Positions 9,326-16,614 of a stretch of DNA of 53,706 nt are shown here, piece after piece. The position numbers and the translations under genes were made by a program. Within the stretch, counting starts at the first letter, position 1; each line of letters opens with the position of its first letter. A model generated the notes under the pieces. That model had not been told where the DNA came from. It ran no database searches and saw nothing but the letters and a program-made list of their open reading frames with translations. This DNA is from Stentor roeselii (taxonomy: Eukaryota > Ciliophora > Heterotrichea > Heterotrichida > Stentoridae): assembly GCA_006503475.1 (NCBI GenBank), contig RSEH01000295.1, positions 1 through 53,706 of the forward strand, in the 5' to 3' direction.

Positions 9326-10597
9326 CTACTGTCCTCTTACTCTAAAGCTACTCATTTGCTCGACGTAAAAGTAGTTATTAGGCGACTCATTTGGACTCAA
9401 ATGGGAAATCAGCATAAATGGTCGTACTCTGCTGGTTAAACTTGCATTAAAAGTAGTTTTTCGGGAATTTAACCTACCTGGGGGGGATAGGTGAGAAGGC
9501 TTTACAGATGCTGCAGGCTTTGGAGTGTAGTATGGCAGAAGTTTCAGGTTTTCTTCACCGGATCCTGTTCTTGGAGAGGGAAGGTCGTTTTCTTCTTCGT
9601 CGGATTGGTTAATGACGTAGGAAGACTCATCTTTGATCTGAGGAAGGCTTCGGTCTTCATTCAAACTTTTCGCTTCCATCTTGAGTTTCAAAGCATTGAC
9701 CGACAAGATCCTAACAGTCGAGTTTTCACCTTCGAAGATGCCTTCCCACATACGCCGATGATAATACCTTGACTTTTCCAGTTCTCCAAGGTAATAATAA
9801 ACCAAGCCAATGAAGTCGTAAGACTTCAGCTCCCATCCTTTATGTCGCCTGAGCCATGCGAGGCATAAAAGTTTCTTGAAGTTGATTAATGATGAACGAT
9901 ATTGTTTTACAAGTTTGTAGCAGAATCCGATTTCCTTATAAGCCAACATCTTCAAGGTGTAGGTCTTTAGACGGTCACAAAGGACTTTAAAGGCTTGGAA
10001 GTATTTTAAAGACTCTTTCACGTTGTTTCTTTCGAGGAACTCACTGCCTAGTACTCGGTAACACCCTTGGAGTTGGTGCAAGTCGCCTTTTTTTTCGTAT
10101 TGGGAACGGAAATTTTTTACTAATTTTGTGAAGTTTTGATCTTTTTCGCTGGATTTAAAGGATTTCTCTTCTTCTTGAATACTTTGAAGGGATTCTTTTG
10201 GTTGTGGACTTGATTGGCCTACTAAGGGACGGTCTATGTCTGGGCGAAGTGTTGAAAAACGGAAACGGGTGTGGTCTTGAGATGGATTTTCTTTGGAAAA
10301 ATCGGAATTAGGTAGTTTTCTTAGGGAATGGAACTTTTGATATTCTTGACGTTCTGAGTCTTTTGGATAGATTTTAGAGGATTTTGTTAGAGTCACTTTT
10401 GGGAGAAGAACATCGATGTCTATTGATTTGCTCTGTTCTTCATTATCGATTTTGAAGTTTTGCTCGTGTACGCGAAAATCATGAAGTACTTCTTTGAAAA
10501 CTTTAGAATGTTTTGACTCTTCTGATAAAAGAATTCTTTGATTAGAATCAATAATTTTTTTGTCAACCAAATCTTTTTTGTTTCTTCTCGAAACCAT
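9326..10597 (-). CDS. TPR-repeat protein with disordered flanks
   Basis: 423 residues, single exon. Residues 1-160 are charged and Ser-rich and likely disordered. About residues 165-290 form three to four helical pairs of the tetratricopeptide type: CYRVLGSEFLERNNVKESLKY, then AYKEIGFCYKLVKQYRSSLI, then DFIGLVYYYLGELEKSRYYH. The spacing of G/A, Y and L fits TPR helices A and B. The C-terminus (about 320-423) is again low in structure, with several Ser-Pro or Pro-Ser pairs. TPRs bind partner proteins, but the partner cannot be told from sequence. This intact gene is a different TPR type from the decayed light-chain-like repeats at the left end of the window. Confidence 0.8.
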   Translation of the reverse strand: MVSRRNKKDLVDKKIIDSNQRILLSEESKHSKVFKEVLHDFRVHEQNFKIDNEEQSKSIDIDVLLPKVTLTKSSKIYPKDSERQEYQKFHSLRKLPNSDFSKENPSQDHTRFRFSTLRPDIDRPLVGQSSPQPKESLQSIQEEEKSFKSSEKDQNFTKLVKNFRSQYEKKGDLHQLQGCYRVLGSEFLERNNVKESLKYFQAFKVLCDRLKTYTLKMLAYKEIGFCYKLVKQYRSSLINFKKLLCLAWLRRHKGWELKSYDFIGLVYYYLGELEKSRYYHRRMWEGIFEGENSTVRILSVNALKLKMEAKSLNEDRSLPQIKDESSYVINQSDEEENDLPSPRTGSGEENLKLLPYYTPKPAASVKPSHLSPPGRLNSRKTTFNASLTSRVRPFMLISHLSPNESPNNYFYVEQMSSFRVRGQ

Positions 10598-10663
10598 TTA
10601 TTGGGATGCTGAACCCTGATAAAATTGACTCTAATCTCTTTACATATTTTCTTAATAATTTAA
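10598..10663. promoter_or_regulatory. 66-bp divergent promoter region
   Basis: Separates the start codon of the TPR gene (10597, minus strand) from that of the membrane protein gene (10664, plus strand). Both promoters must share it or lie within coding sequence. Confidence 0.45.
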
Positions 10664-11143
10664 ATGAATTATGGCTACTTACGATTGATTTTCAGCTCAA
10701 CTTTACTAACATTTTTTACCTATTATTTTCAGTCATTTCTGTGGAAACAAGAAAACATTTTCCCAGTTTACCTAAAATTAGACCAAAAAGAACTTCAGCG
10801 AAGTTGCTTAAAATTTTCTCTAATACCTTTGCTATTCATCCAATTTCTTTCTCTAACACAGTACCTATTTCCAACAGGCCATTCAATTAGCAAGCACATC
10901 TCATCATTAAACTCAACAATAACAGGCCACTCCCTATATTTCCTAATAAACCTCTCAGATCCCCACCTATCAGGAGACCAGCTACTTCTAACCACCTCTC
11001 TATTCACAACCTTCCTTCTCCTTTTCTCAATCCTATCCCCTCTAAGCCGTTATTTCGACATACCCGAGTTGGAATACTTTCCCTTATGGATAATCTCAAG
11101 TAACTCATTGATCTTTTCCTATAAAAATTTAGTAATTAGTTAA
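10664..11143 (+). CDS. Small multi-pass membrane protein, unrecognised
   Basis: 159 residues. It has three to four hydrophobic segments: near 6-24 (LRLIFSSTLLTFFTYYF), near 52-68 (FSLIPLLFIQFLSL), near 105-122 (LLLTTSLFTTFLLLFSIL) and near 138-152 (PLWIISSNSLIF). A charged loop (KLDQKELQRS) lies between the first and second. I do not recognise the family. ATG 10664 was chosen because the overlapping frame starting at 10606 is not linked to this one by any GT..AG of suitable length. The last 8 nt overlap the end of the convergent RING-finger gene. Subcellular location is unknown. Confidence 0.6.
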   Translation: MNYGYLRLIFSSTLLTFFTYYFQSFLWKQENIFPVYLKLDQKELQRSCLKFSLIPLLFIQFLSLTQYLFPTGHSISKHISSLNSTITGHSLYFLINLSDPHLSGDQLLLTTSLFTTFLLLFSILSPLSRYFDIPELEYFPLWIISSNSLIFSYKNLVIS

Positions 11144-11672
11144 AATCAATAAGTTTAAAAAACTCTTTTTTGCATTCTCGAACCTCTTCTTTAACTTCTC
11201 CTGAAAACCCTTCAACCATTACAACAGACTGAGCAATGGTAAACTTCGAACGGCAAAGAGGACATTCTTGGTTCCTTAATTCCCAGCTTTGAAGGTCTTT
11301 CAAGCAGAACTGATGACCGCATTCCAAAATCGTATCAGCTCCACTTTCCAAACAGATGCTGCAAAGACCGTCTTCGTCTAAGTCTGCAGTTGTTGTGAAA
11401 GAGAGAAGATGTTGAATGATGTTTAATGATTTTTGGAAATTTTCTAAGGAAAGAGTCCCGATTTCTGAAAATGAACCACTTTGCTTTTCCACGAAGGAAA
11501 CTTGGATTTTTAAGTTGTCTTTGTTTACTACTTTTCCTAGGATTTTCACTGGGTTTAGAAGGATTAGGGAAAAGCTCAGGTTTAAACCGGTTAGTTCTTG
11601 GAATTTTGGTTTTGAGACTAAGGAGTTGATTTGGGTTATCTGTTCTGTTAGTTTTTTTTGACTGTTTCCCAT
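11136..11672 (-). CDS. RING-finger protein, probable myristoylated E3 ubiquitin ligase
   Basis: 178 residues. The N-terminus MGNSQKK fits an N-myristoylation signal (Gly2, Ser at position 4, Lys following). A RING finger lies at about 104-140: C104-x2-C107-x10-C118-x-H120-x2-C123, then C137-x2-C140. The residue expected to be the sixth zinc ligand (C123 plus three) is Asp126 rather than Cys or His, an unusual but not unknown substitution. The N-terminal 90 residues are unassigned. RING proteins recruit ubiquitin-charged E2 enzymes, so a membrane-anchored E3 ligase is the likely role. Its neighbour across a 66-bp divergent spacer also has a predicted myristoylation signal. Its stop overlaps the convergent gene at 10664-11143. 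Confidence 0.82.
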   Translation of the reverse strand: MGNSQKKLTEQITQINSLVSKPKFQELTGLNLSFSLILLNPVKILGKVVNKDNLKIQVSFVEKQSGSFSEIGTLSLENFQKSLNIIQHLLSFTTTADLDEDGLCSICLESGADTILECGHQFCLKDLQSWELRNQECPLCRSKFTIAQSVVMVEGFSGEVKEEVRECKKEFFKLIDFN

Positions 11673-11738
11673 TAATTATTTATAATCGAACTTGGTGAAA
11701 ACAAGTCTAAAGCTAAAACTCAATCATAATAATATTCA
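11673..11738. promoter_or_regulatory. 66-bp divergent promoter region, RING / FHA genes
   Basis: Lies between start codons at 11672 (minus) and 11739 (plus). The two flanking genes both encode proteins beginning MGNS. Confidence 0.45.
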
Positions 11739-12688
11739 ATGGGAAACTCTGGCGTAAACTTTAATCAGAGTGCTGCTCACTAACCACTTCATTTCCCGAC
11801 CCTCAAAACGAAGCTCACATAACAGAAGAAAACGATTTCCCATCTTACCTAACCCTCGAAGAAGCCCGTCAAGAAATCCAGTCAATTCTGTCAAACCTTC
11901 ACAAATCAAGTTCCTCATCCTTCCTTCCCGAAACACAATCATCCTTCCCAACATCTCCAGTCCTTTCGCTAAAAGTCCAAAACAGTACAAAGCTAAGCCG
12001 AGGTTATTACTTAAAGCTTCTTCCTTCAGGCCTCGTCGACTCAAAGCGAGGCATCAAAGACGGTCGAGTTTTCTTCGGAAACAAGCGAAAAACAAAGAAA
12101 GGTGGTGAAAAAACCTGTGATTTTGTAATCCCTTCAGAAACTTTCTTAAATCGAGAACCTTCTTTCGTGATTTTCTTTAATTTCGGAAGTTTTTTCTTGA
12201 AAGACTTGGGAAGTGGGACTTTTATTAGACTTCAAGAGGCACTTACTGTTGAAGGAAGTCTTTTAGTAAGTGTTGGGGAGTCTTTTGTGCTTTTTTCACT
12301 TCTGTTAAGAGAAAAACACGAAAAATTTCCGAGTCTTTCAGTAAAAGTTTACTCTGGGTTGAAAATTGGTGAAGTGAAGTACTTTGACGCTGAAGACTGG
12401 GATATAAAAGAGGTTTATTTAGGAAGAGGTAGAGATTGTCAAGTTGTCCTTGAAGACTGCCTCGTTTCCACACATCAGGCAACTTTATTTTTCAGTAGAA
12501 TCAGCGGGTGGATGGTCGTTGACGGTGACTTGGCTCAACAGAAACCAAGCACTAATGGAACTTGGTAAGAGTTAAACAGGGTCTGTGCCAGTTCTGAATT
12601 TAGAATAAAAAACGCGGTTGAATTCAAAGCTTGCAACACCTTATTTAGAGCTTGTCTTGAGCAGGTAGATAATAAGTCCAGTGACTGA
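11739..12688 (+). CDS. Two-FHA-domain protein with predicted myristoyl/palmitoyl N-terminus (three exons)
   Basis: Exons 11739-11753, 11771-12564 and 12580-12688 give 305 residues. The frame is open from 11771 without any ATG, so the start must come from upstream; joining ATG 11739 across a 17-nt intron yields MGNSGCC, a classic dual-acylation signal. A first FHA-like region (about 115-175) has FVIPSETFLNREPSFVIFF and DLGSGTF, but lacks the usual SxxH. The second (about 220-300) has GRGRDCQVVLEDCLVSTHQA and, across the second intron, STNGTW, the NG motif of phosphothreonine-binding FHA domains. FHA domains bind phosphothreonine, so this may be a membrane-tethered phospho-reader. The second intron is 15 nt and well supported; the first rests on the N-terminus. 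Confidence 0.78.
11754..11770 (+). other. Probable 17-nt intron with tandem acceptors
   Basis: GTAAACTTTAATCAGAG. The first 15 nt are a canonical mini-intron, but only the acceptor 2 nt further on gives the reading frame of the gene. The 15-nt splice and the unspliced form both stop at TAA 11781. Confidence 0.6.
12565..12579 (+). other. 15-nt spliceosomal intron
   Basis: GTAAGAGTTAAACAG; removal restores Trp (TGG) of the STNGTW motif and extends the FHA protein by 35 further codons to TGA 12686. Confidence 0.85.
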
Positions 12689-12799
12689 TTTTAAATAATC
12701 AAGCTAATGAAATTTCCAGATTCTTAATATTTAAACCTTCTTAAAATCACTTCAACACTCTCTCCAATCTCTTCATCAAAAAATCCACATTCAAATAAA

Positions 12800-13750
12800 A
12801 TGAAAGAACCAGAAGACCTGGCCATAACACGTTCAAAAGTATTCCAAGAGAGTCATTTCGACCCAACCAACCAAAAATACGGCCTTTTTTCCTTTTCTGG
12901 AACATTGGCAGTGTCAAAAGAGCCTTACTGCAAAGCGACTCCAAGTCGAAAAGACCCAGAAGGTGGAATCAGGACTTCTCCAACCAACATGTTAGTTCGC
13001 GGTCCTAAGTCAGGCAACACAAACGACGCTTTTTTCAGCACCTTCGAGTACCAGCCTGACCGTTTCCGTGACCCTGAACGACCCCAGCATTCAGAAAAGA
13101 TGAGAACAGAGCGTTTAAAGAAAACTCACGACAATGTCTGGAAACCTGCTGCAAACGTTGCAGAACCTGTAAGTCTTTTTCCTCATGAAGCAAGTGAACG
13201 TCATAAAGTCATCAAAAGAAGACTTGAAGACGGCAGCATCCGAACTGACCCTAAAAATTTTTTAACTAGTCCGGCGAAGAAAGGCGATGCGGCAGTCACT
13301 CCGAAGGTGCTGTTGTCAGGAGATTATCCTCATATGATTGATGAATATGACCGGAAAGTTAAGACTGCTCGAGAAGAGGCGAGGAAAAGTATCGCGAAAA
13401 GACATGGAGGAGCCTTTAGGTCTATGGATGCGGGGAATAAAACTTTTAACAAAGATGAAAGTATTTTTGGAGGAGAGGTTAAGTTAAGGGAGTTGAAAAG
13501 ACCGAGGACTATTAGCATGGCTGCTCATGATAAACCATTTTACCCTTCGAATCCAGGGAAAAAAAATATGACGATTGGAAAGTACCCGGAACATATGCCT
13601 GACCCACTTGCGTCGGTTGGTAGAAAAAATCCGAGTGAAGCTGTTCCTTGGAAAACTACGACTAATGATAGGTCCAGACCTACACCGTCCACTGTCTCGA
13701 ATAAGATCAACTTGAGGACTGAGTTCTCGTTTCTTAGAGGATTGAGTTAA
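12800..13750 (+). CDS. CFAP96: Cilia/flagella-associated protein 96 family (C4orf47, DUF4586)
   Basis: 316 residues, close to the animal homologue in length. The family layout is visible: an N-terminal R-GLF-like segment (QKYGLFSFSG), a middle block with DPKNFLTSPAKKGD (about 152-166), then YDRK, and a C-terminal block FYPSNPGKKNMTIGKYPEHM-x-DPL (about 249-273). The TSP(A/P)KKG and PSNPGKK...T.GK.P motifs identify C4orf47/CFAP96. The protein is basic and rich in Pro/Lys/Arg with few hydrophobic stretches, as expected of microtubule-associated ciliary or basal-body proteins. The family is linked to cilia, basal bodies and centrosomes, which fits a ciliate. No partner gene is nearby; the next gene on the same strand starts 29 nt after the stop. 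Confidence 0.85.
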   Translation: MKEPEDLAITRSKVFQESHFDPTNQKYGLFSFSGTLAVSKEPYCKATPSRKDPEGGIRTSPTNMLVRGPKSGNTNDAFFSTFEYQPDRFRDPERPQHSEKMRTERLKKTHDNVWKPAANVAEPVSLFPHEASERHKVIKRRLEDGSIRTDPKNFLTSPAKKGDAAVTPKVLLSGDYPHMIDEYDRKVKTAREEARKSIAKRHGGAFRSMDAGNKTFNKDESIFGGEVKLRELKRPRTISMAAHDKPFYPSNPGKKNMTIGKYPEHMPDPLASVGRKNPSEAVPWKTTTNDRSRPTPSTVSNKINLRTEFSFLRGLS

Positions 13751-13779
13751 TTATAATTAGTTTATGTATTTATGATATT

Positions 13780-15123
13780 ATGGATAGAATCGTTTGTGTG
13801 ATTTGTGGAAAGTCGGAGGGAATCAAAAAAAATAGCGTGATGTGTAAAAGGTTTCACTCTGTGCATGTCAAGTGCTTGAAAAGAGCTATGATGGAAGGAA
13901 GGTTCAAAGGGCTTTTTGAATGTTGTATCGATTGTCTTAGTGAATTCTTAGTGATTCCGAAGGTTTTTAAAATGAAGAAGTGTCTTTGGTGTCTTACTAG
14001 GGTTATTGAACATAAGATCGGTGGGTGTTTTTTCACTGAGAAGATTTGTACTTTGTGTAGAGGACTTGAGAATTTAAATCTACATTATCTTGATTGTGAA
14101 ATCTGTGCAAGGATTTATTGTGAGGAGTGTAAAGAGAGAAAGCACTTGTATATTAGTTCTAGTAGAGAAAGGTGCAATGAACATTCACTTTGCCTGAATC
14201 ACTTAAAATTAGATAGAAACTGCCAGACCTGCACCGATTTCAAAAACAACTTATTCCTAATCTGCAACCTATGCCACGAAGCCGTCAAAATAACTGACAC
14301 CTGCTGCGAATCAGGTCATTTCTTCTGCACCTCCTGCTTATTTCACTTCGAATGGTCAAGTTCCTCCTGCATAGACTGCGAATTTTTATTCCAGCTGAAA
14401 CCCGAATCCATAAATTCCAGTCTAAACATTTCCTTCGACAACATAAAAATCATTTCCCTTCACAGACGTTGTTTCGAATGTTCCAATTCAAACCTATTCA
14501 AAGTCTACAAAATTCCATCATGCAACAACTGCTACTACTGCCCAAAATGCCTAAACAACGAAAAAATAAAATCCTTAAAAAATCCAGAAAATCTCTGCAA
14601 TTTTTTCTTCTCAAAAAAAAAAAATCAAAAAATTCGAGGTCTTTTTTGTGCAGTTTGTAAAGAAATCCCTGAAGGTACTTCAAGATTTTGTGAAAATTTC
14701 CATTTTTTATGTATTCCTTGCAGAAATTTTTTGTATGAAGTTCCGAAAATTGTATTTTCTGATTTACTACAATGTGAGTGTTGCGTGAAAGAACTGAGGA
14801 ATTTAAGAGAATATCTTTCAATTTTTACTTGTTTTAATCCATTAGGTCCTGTAAAGGTTCCTGAGAGTCTTTTGACTTGTGGGCATATTTTAAGTTTTTT
14901 CACTCTTAAGAAAATTCTACACACCTGGGCCTTAGATTTAATGACATCAGATTTCACTAAAAGTCTTTCTTTAACCTGCTCAAAATGTCCAGAAAAAATT
15001 CCTCTACACAACGATTTAATTTCCAAGACATTAAAAACTCTTTTCGACACTTCATCATTAAAAGCTTTAGAAAATCACGTGAATTCCTTTGAAAGTCCTC
15101 CAAGATTACAATGGTGCGATTAA
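13780..15123 (+). CDS. Cys-rich zinc-binding protein with RING-like clusters
   Basis: 447 residues, single exon. The whole length carries Cys/His pairs typical of zinc sites: C-x2-C near 6-9, C-x-R-F-H-x2-H-x2-C near 22-32, C-x2-C near 67-70, C-x2-C plus C-x2-C in the 88-118 region, and later LICNLCHEAV..., HFFCTSC, CYYCPKC, GLFCAVC, HFLCIPC and SLTCSKC. The repeating C-x2-C ... H-x2-C pattern resembles several degenerate RING/B-box-like fingers in series, but no single finger matches a family cleanly. It could be an E3-type scaffold, which is inference. It starts 29 nt after CFAP96 and ends 19 nt from a convergent gene. Codon choice changes around 14200-14600 (more C-ending codons), which looks like compositional patchiness and not a break. 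Confidence 0.72.
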   Translation: MDRIVCVICGKSEGIKKNSVMCKRFHSVHVKCLKRAMMEGRFKGLFECCIDCLSEFLVIPKVFKMKKCLWCLTRVIEHKIGGCFFTEKICTLCRGLENLNLHYLDCEICARIYCEECKERKHLYISSSRERCNEHSLCLNHLKLDRNCQTCTDFKNNLFLICNLCHEAVKITDTCCESGHFFCTSCLFHFEWSSSSCIDCEFLFQLKPESINSSLNISFDNIKIISLHRRCFECSNSNLFKVYKIPSCNNCYYCPKCLNNEKIKSLKNPENLCNFFFSKKKNQKIRGLFCAVCKEIPEGTSRFCENFHFLCIPCRNFLYEVPKIVFSDLLQCECCVKELRNLREYLSIFTCFNPLGPVKVPESLLTCGHILSFFTLKKILHTWALDLMTSDFTKSLSLTCSKCPEKIPLHNDLISKTLKTLFDTSSLKALENHVNSFESPPRLQWCD

Positions 15124-15142
15124 TTAGAACTAATAATTAACA

Positions 15143-15691
15143 CTAAGTCAAAGAACTATGCAAACGTTTGTTTAACTTGATTCTTTTCACTTTCGTCAAT
15201 GCGAACTCAACGTTTCGATGAATCGGTTTAAATGTGAAAAACTCATGAAAACAATCAGACTTTTTTATTATTTCATTATGAACACTTCGCTTCACGTATC
15301 GCGATGGAGACTCACAACTCACATGCCAAGCATTCAGATTAAAGTGCTTCGGTGAGAAGTTAGGTTGAAAGGGTGCTTGAATAAAATGAAACTTTGGAAG
15401 TTCCTTGCAAGGAATACTTGGCAGCTTTTTACCTTTAACACCTTCTACCTTAGCCTGCAGAAAAGAAGACTGTGCACGAATGTTATTCCTTTCATGATCA
15501 GATCTTCTCGAAAATGTTTTTCTTTTATCACATTGTGAAAGTTGTGAAGATTTCTGAGGTCTTTGCAGAGATTCTCCATTCCACCCAACGAGTTCTTCAT
15601 CGTCAAATCTAGGAACAGCAGTTAAAGTTTCATCAGGTTTTTCACTTTCTTCTGCTAAGTGAAGTACGAAGTTAATTTCATTTTCAGTCAT
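15143..15691 (-). CDS. Unrecognised soluble protein
   Basis: 182 residues, single exon. The N-terminus is acidic (NEINFVLHLAEESEKPDETL), the rest basic with Ser, Lys and Arg. The C-terminal half has several aromatic/His-containing segments (FHFIQAPFQPNFSPKHFNL, then FHEFFTFKPIHRNVEF). No signal peptide, membrane segment or recognised domain. It lies 23 nt before the end of SDHB on the same strand and is convergent with the Cys-rich gene. Reality is supported by its place in an otherwise gap-free gene array and by coding-like composition. Confidence 0.62.
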   Translation of the reverse strand: MTENEINFVLHLAEESEKPDETLTAVPRFDDEELVGWNGESLQRPQKSSQLSQCDKRKTFSRRSDHERNNIRAQSSFLQAKVEGVKGKKLPSIPCKELPKFHFIQAPFQPNFSPKHFNLNAWHVSCESPSRYVKRSVHNEIIKKSDCFHEFFTFKPIHRNVEFALTKVKRIKLNKRLHSSLT

Positions 15692-15714
15692 AGTTATAAT
15701 TAAGTCTAACTAAG

Positions 15715-16599
15715 TTAAACAGTAGTCCACTGTTCAGACCTTTCAGTATAATCATGGACAAGTTCTTTCAAATGTTTCAGGGCGTCTCGAGGGTTGAGTC
15801 CTTTCGGGCAAGTGGCAGTGCAAGTGCCTATTTGATAACATTTTTTAACGTCAAAGTCTCCACTAAGCCTCTTCAAGCGATGGTCTGTGAATTCATCACG
15901 AGAATCAATGACCCATCGATAAGCTTGCATTAAAATAGCAGGGCCGAGGTAGACATTAGAAGCCCACCAATACGAAGGACATAAAGTACTGCAGCAAGCA
16001 CATAAAACACATTCATAAAGACCATCAAGTTTCTCCCTGTCCTCAGGACTCTGGTAGTACTCTTTCGACCCTGGCACTTTCGGCTTCCTTCTTTTCAGCC
16101 AAGGGTCGATTGACTTGTACTGATTGTAAAAATTCGTCATGTCAACCACCAAGTCCTTAATAATCGGCATTCTCACAAGAGGCGAAACAACCATTTTTTC
16201 ACCTGGCGTTATCGGCGCAATGCAGGCAAGAGAGTTAATCCCGTTAATGTGCATCGAGCAACTTCCACAAATTCCTTCACGACAAGACCTTCGAAAGGTC
16301 AAAGTTGGGTCGATTTCATTTTTTATCTTGATCAATGCGTCTAAAACCATCGGGCCACAATGTTTCGTGTCGACTTGATAAGACTGAACGAAACTTTTCG
16401 CTTCTGATGATGATTCCGGCTGATATCGGTGAATGTGAAACTCGGTCACTGACTCTGACTCGACTTTTTCTTGTGGAAAGGCGAATACTTTAGAACCGTT
16501 TGTAAGAGACTTGGTTAGAACGCGAATGTCTGACAGGAAGTTCGTGCTTTGGGAAAAAGCTCGGAAAAGCATTTTTTTTACTGGTTTAGAAATGGTCAT
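15715..16599 (-). CDS. SDHB: Succinate dehydrogenase iron-sulfur subunit (complex II)
   Basis: 294 residues. An N-terminal Ser/Lys/Arg-rich stretch (about 1-40) fits a mitochondrial targeting peptide. The 2Fe-2S site is complete: C106, C111, C114 and C126 within [10 protein letters not shown]...LAC. The 4Fe-4S/3Fe-4S domain shows C197-x2-C200-x2-C203-x3-C207-P and C254-x5-C260-x3-C264-P. Length and order match the eukaryotic family. The protein passes electrons from FAD in SDHA to ubiquinone in the inner mitochondrial membrane, linking the citric acid cycle to respiration. All cluster ligands are present, so it should be functional. It sits 15 nt downstream of the RalGAP gene on the same strand. 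The frame is single-exon. Confidence 0.96.
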   Translation of the reverse strand: MTISKPVKKMLFRAFSQSTNFLSDIRVLTKSLTNGSKVFAFPQEKVESESVTEFHIHRYQPESSSEAKSFVQSYQVDTKHCGPMVLDALIKIKNEIDPTLTFRRSCREGICGSCSMHINGINSLACIAPITPGEKMVVSPLVRMPIIKDLVVDMTNFYNQYKSIDPWLKRRKPKVPGSKEYYQSPEDREKLDGLYECVLCACCSTLCPSYWWASNVYLGPAILMQAYRWVIDSRDEFTDHRLKRLSGDFDVKKCYQIGTCTATCPKGLNPRDALKHLKELVHDYTERSEQWTTV

Positions 16600-16614
16600 G
16601 ATTTAAGAGAATAT

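Noticed and set aside
10606-10890. 94-codon plus-strand frame overlapping the membrane protein gene
   Set aside because: No GT..AG of suitable length links it to the longer, more protein-like frame starting at 10664, which alone carries the hydrophobic segments to the end.
11770-12108. Basic 112-codon plus-strand frame
   Set aside because: Shadow of the FHA gene in another frame; it starts with GTG and has no family features, whereas the overlapping frame joins directly to the FHA domains.
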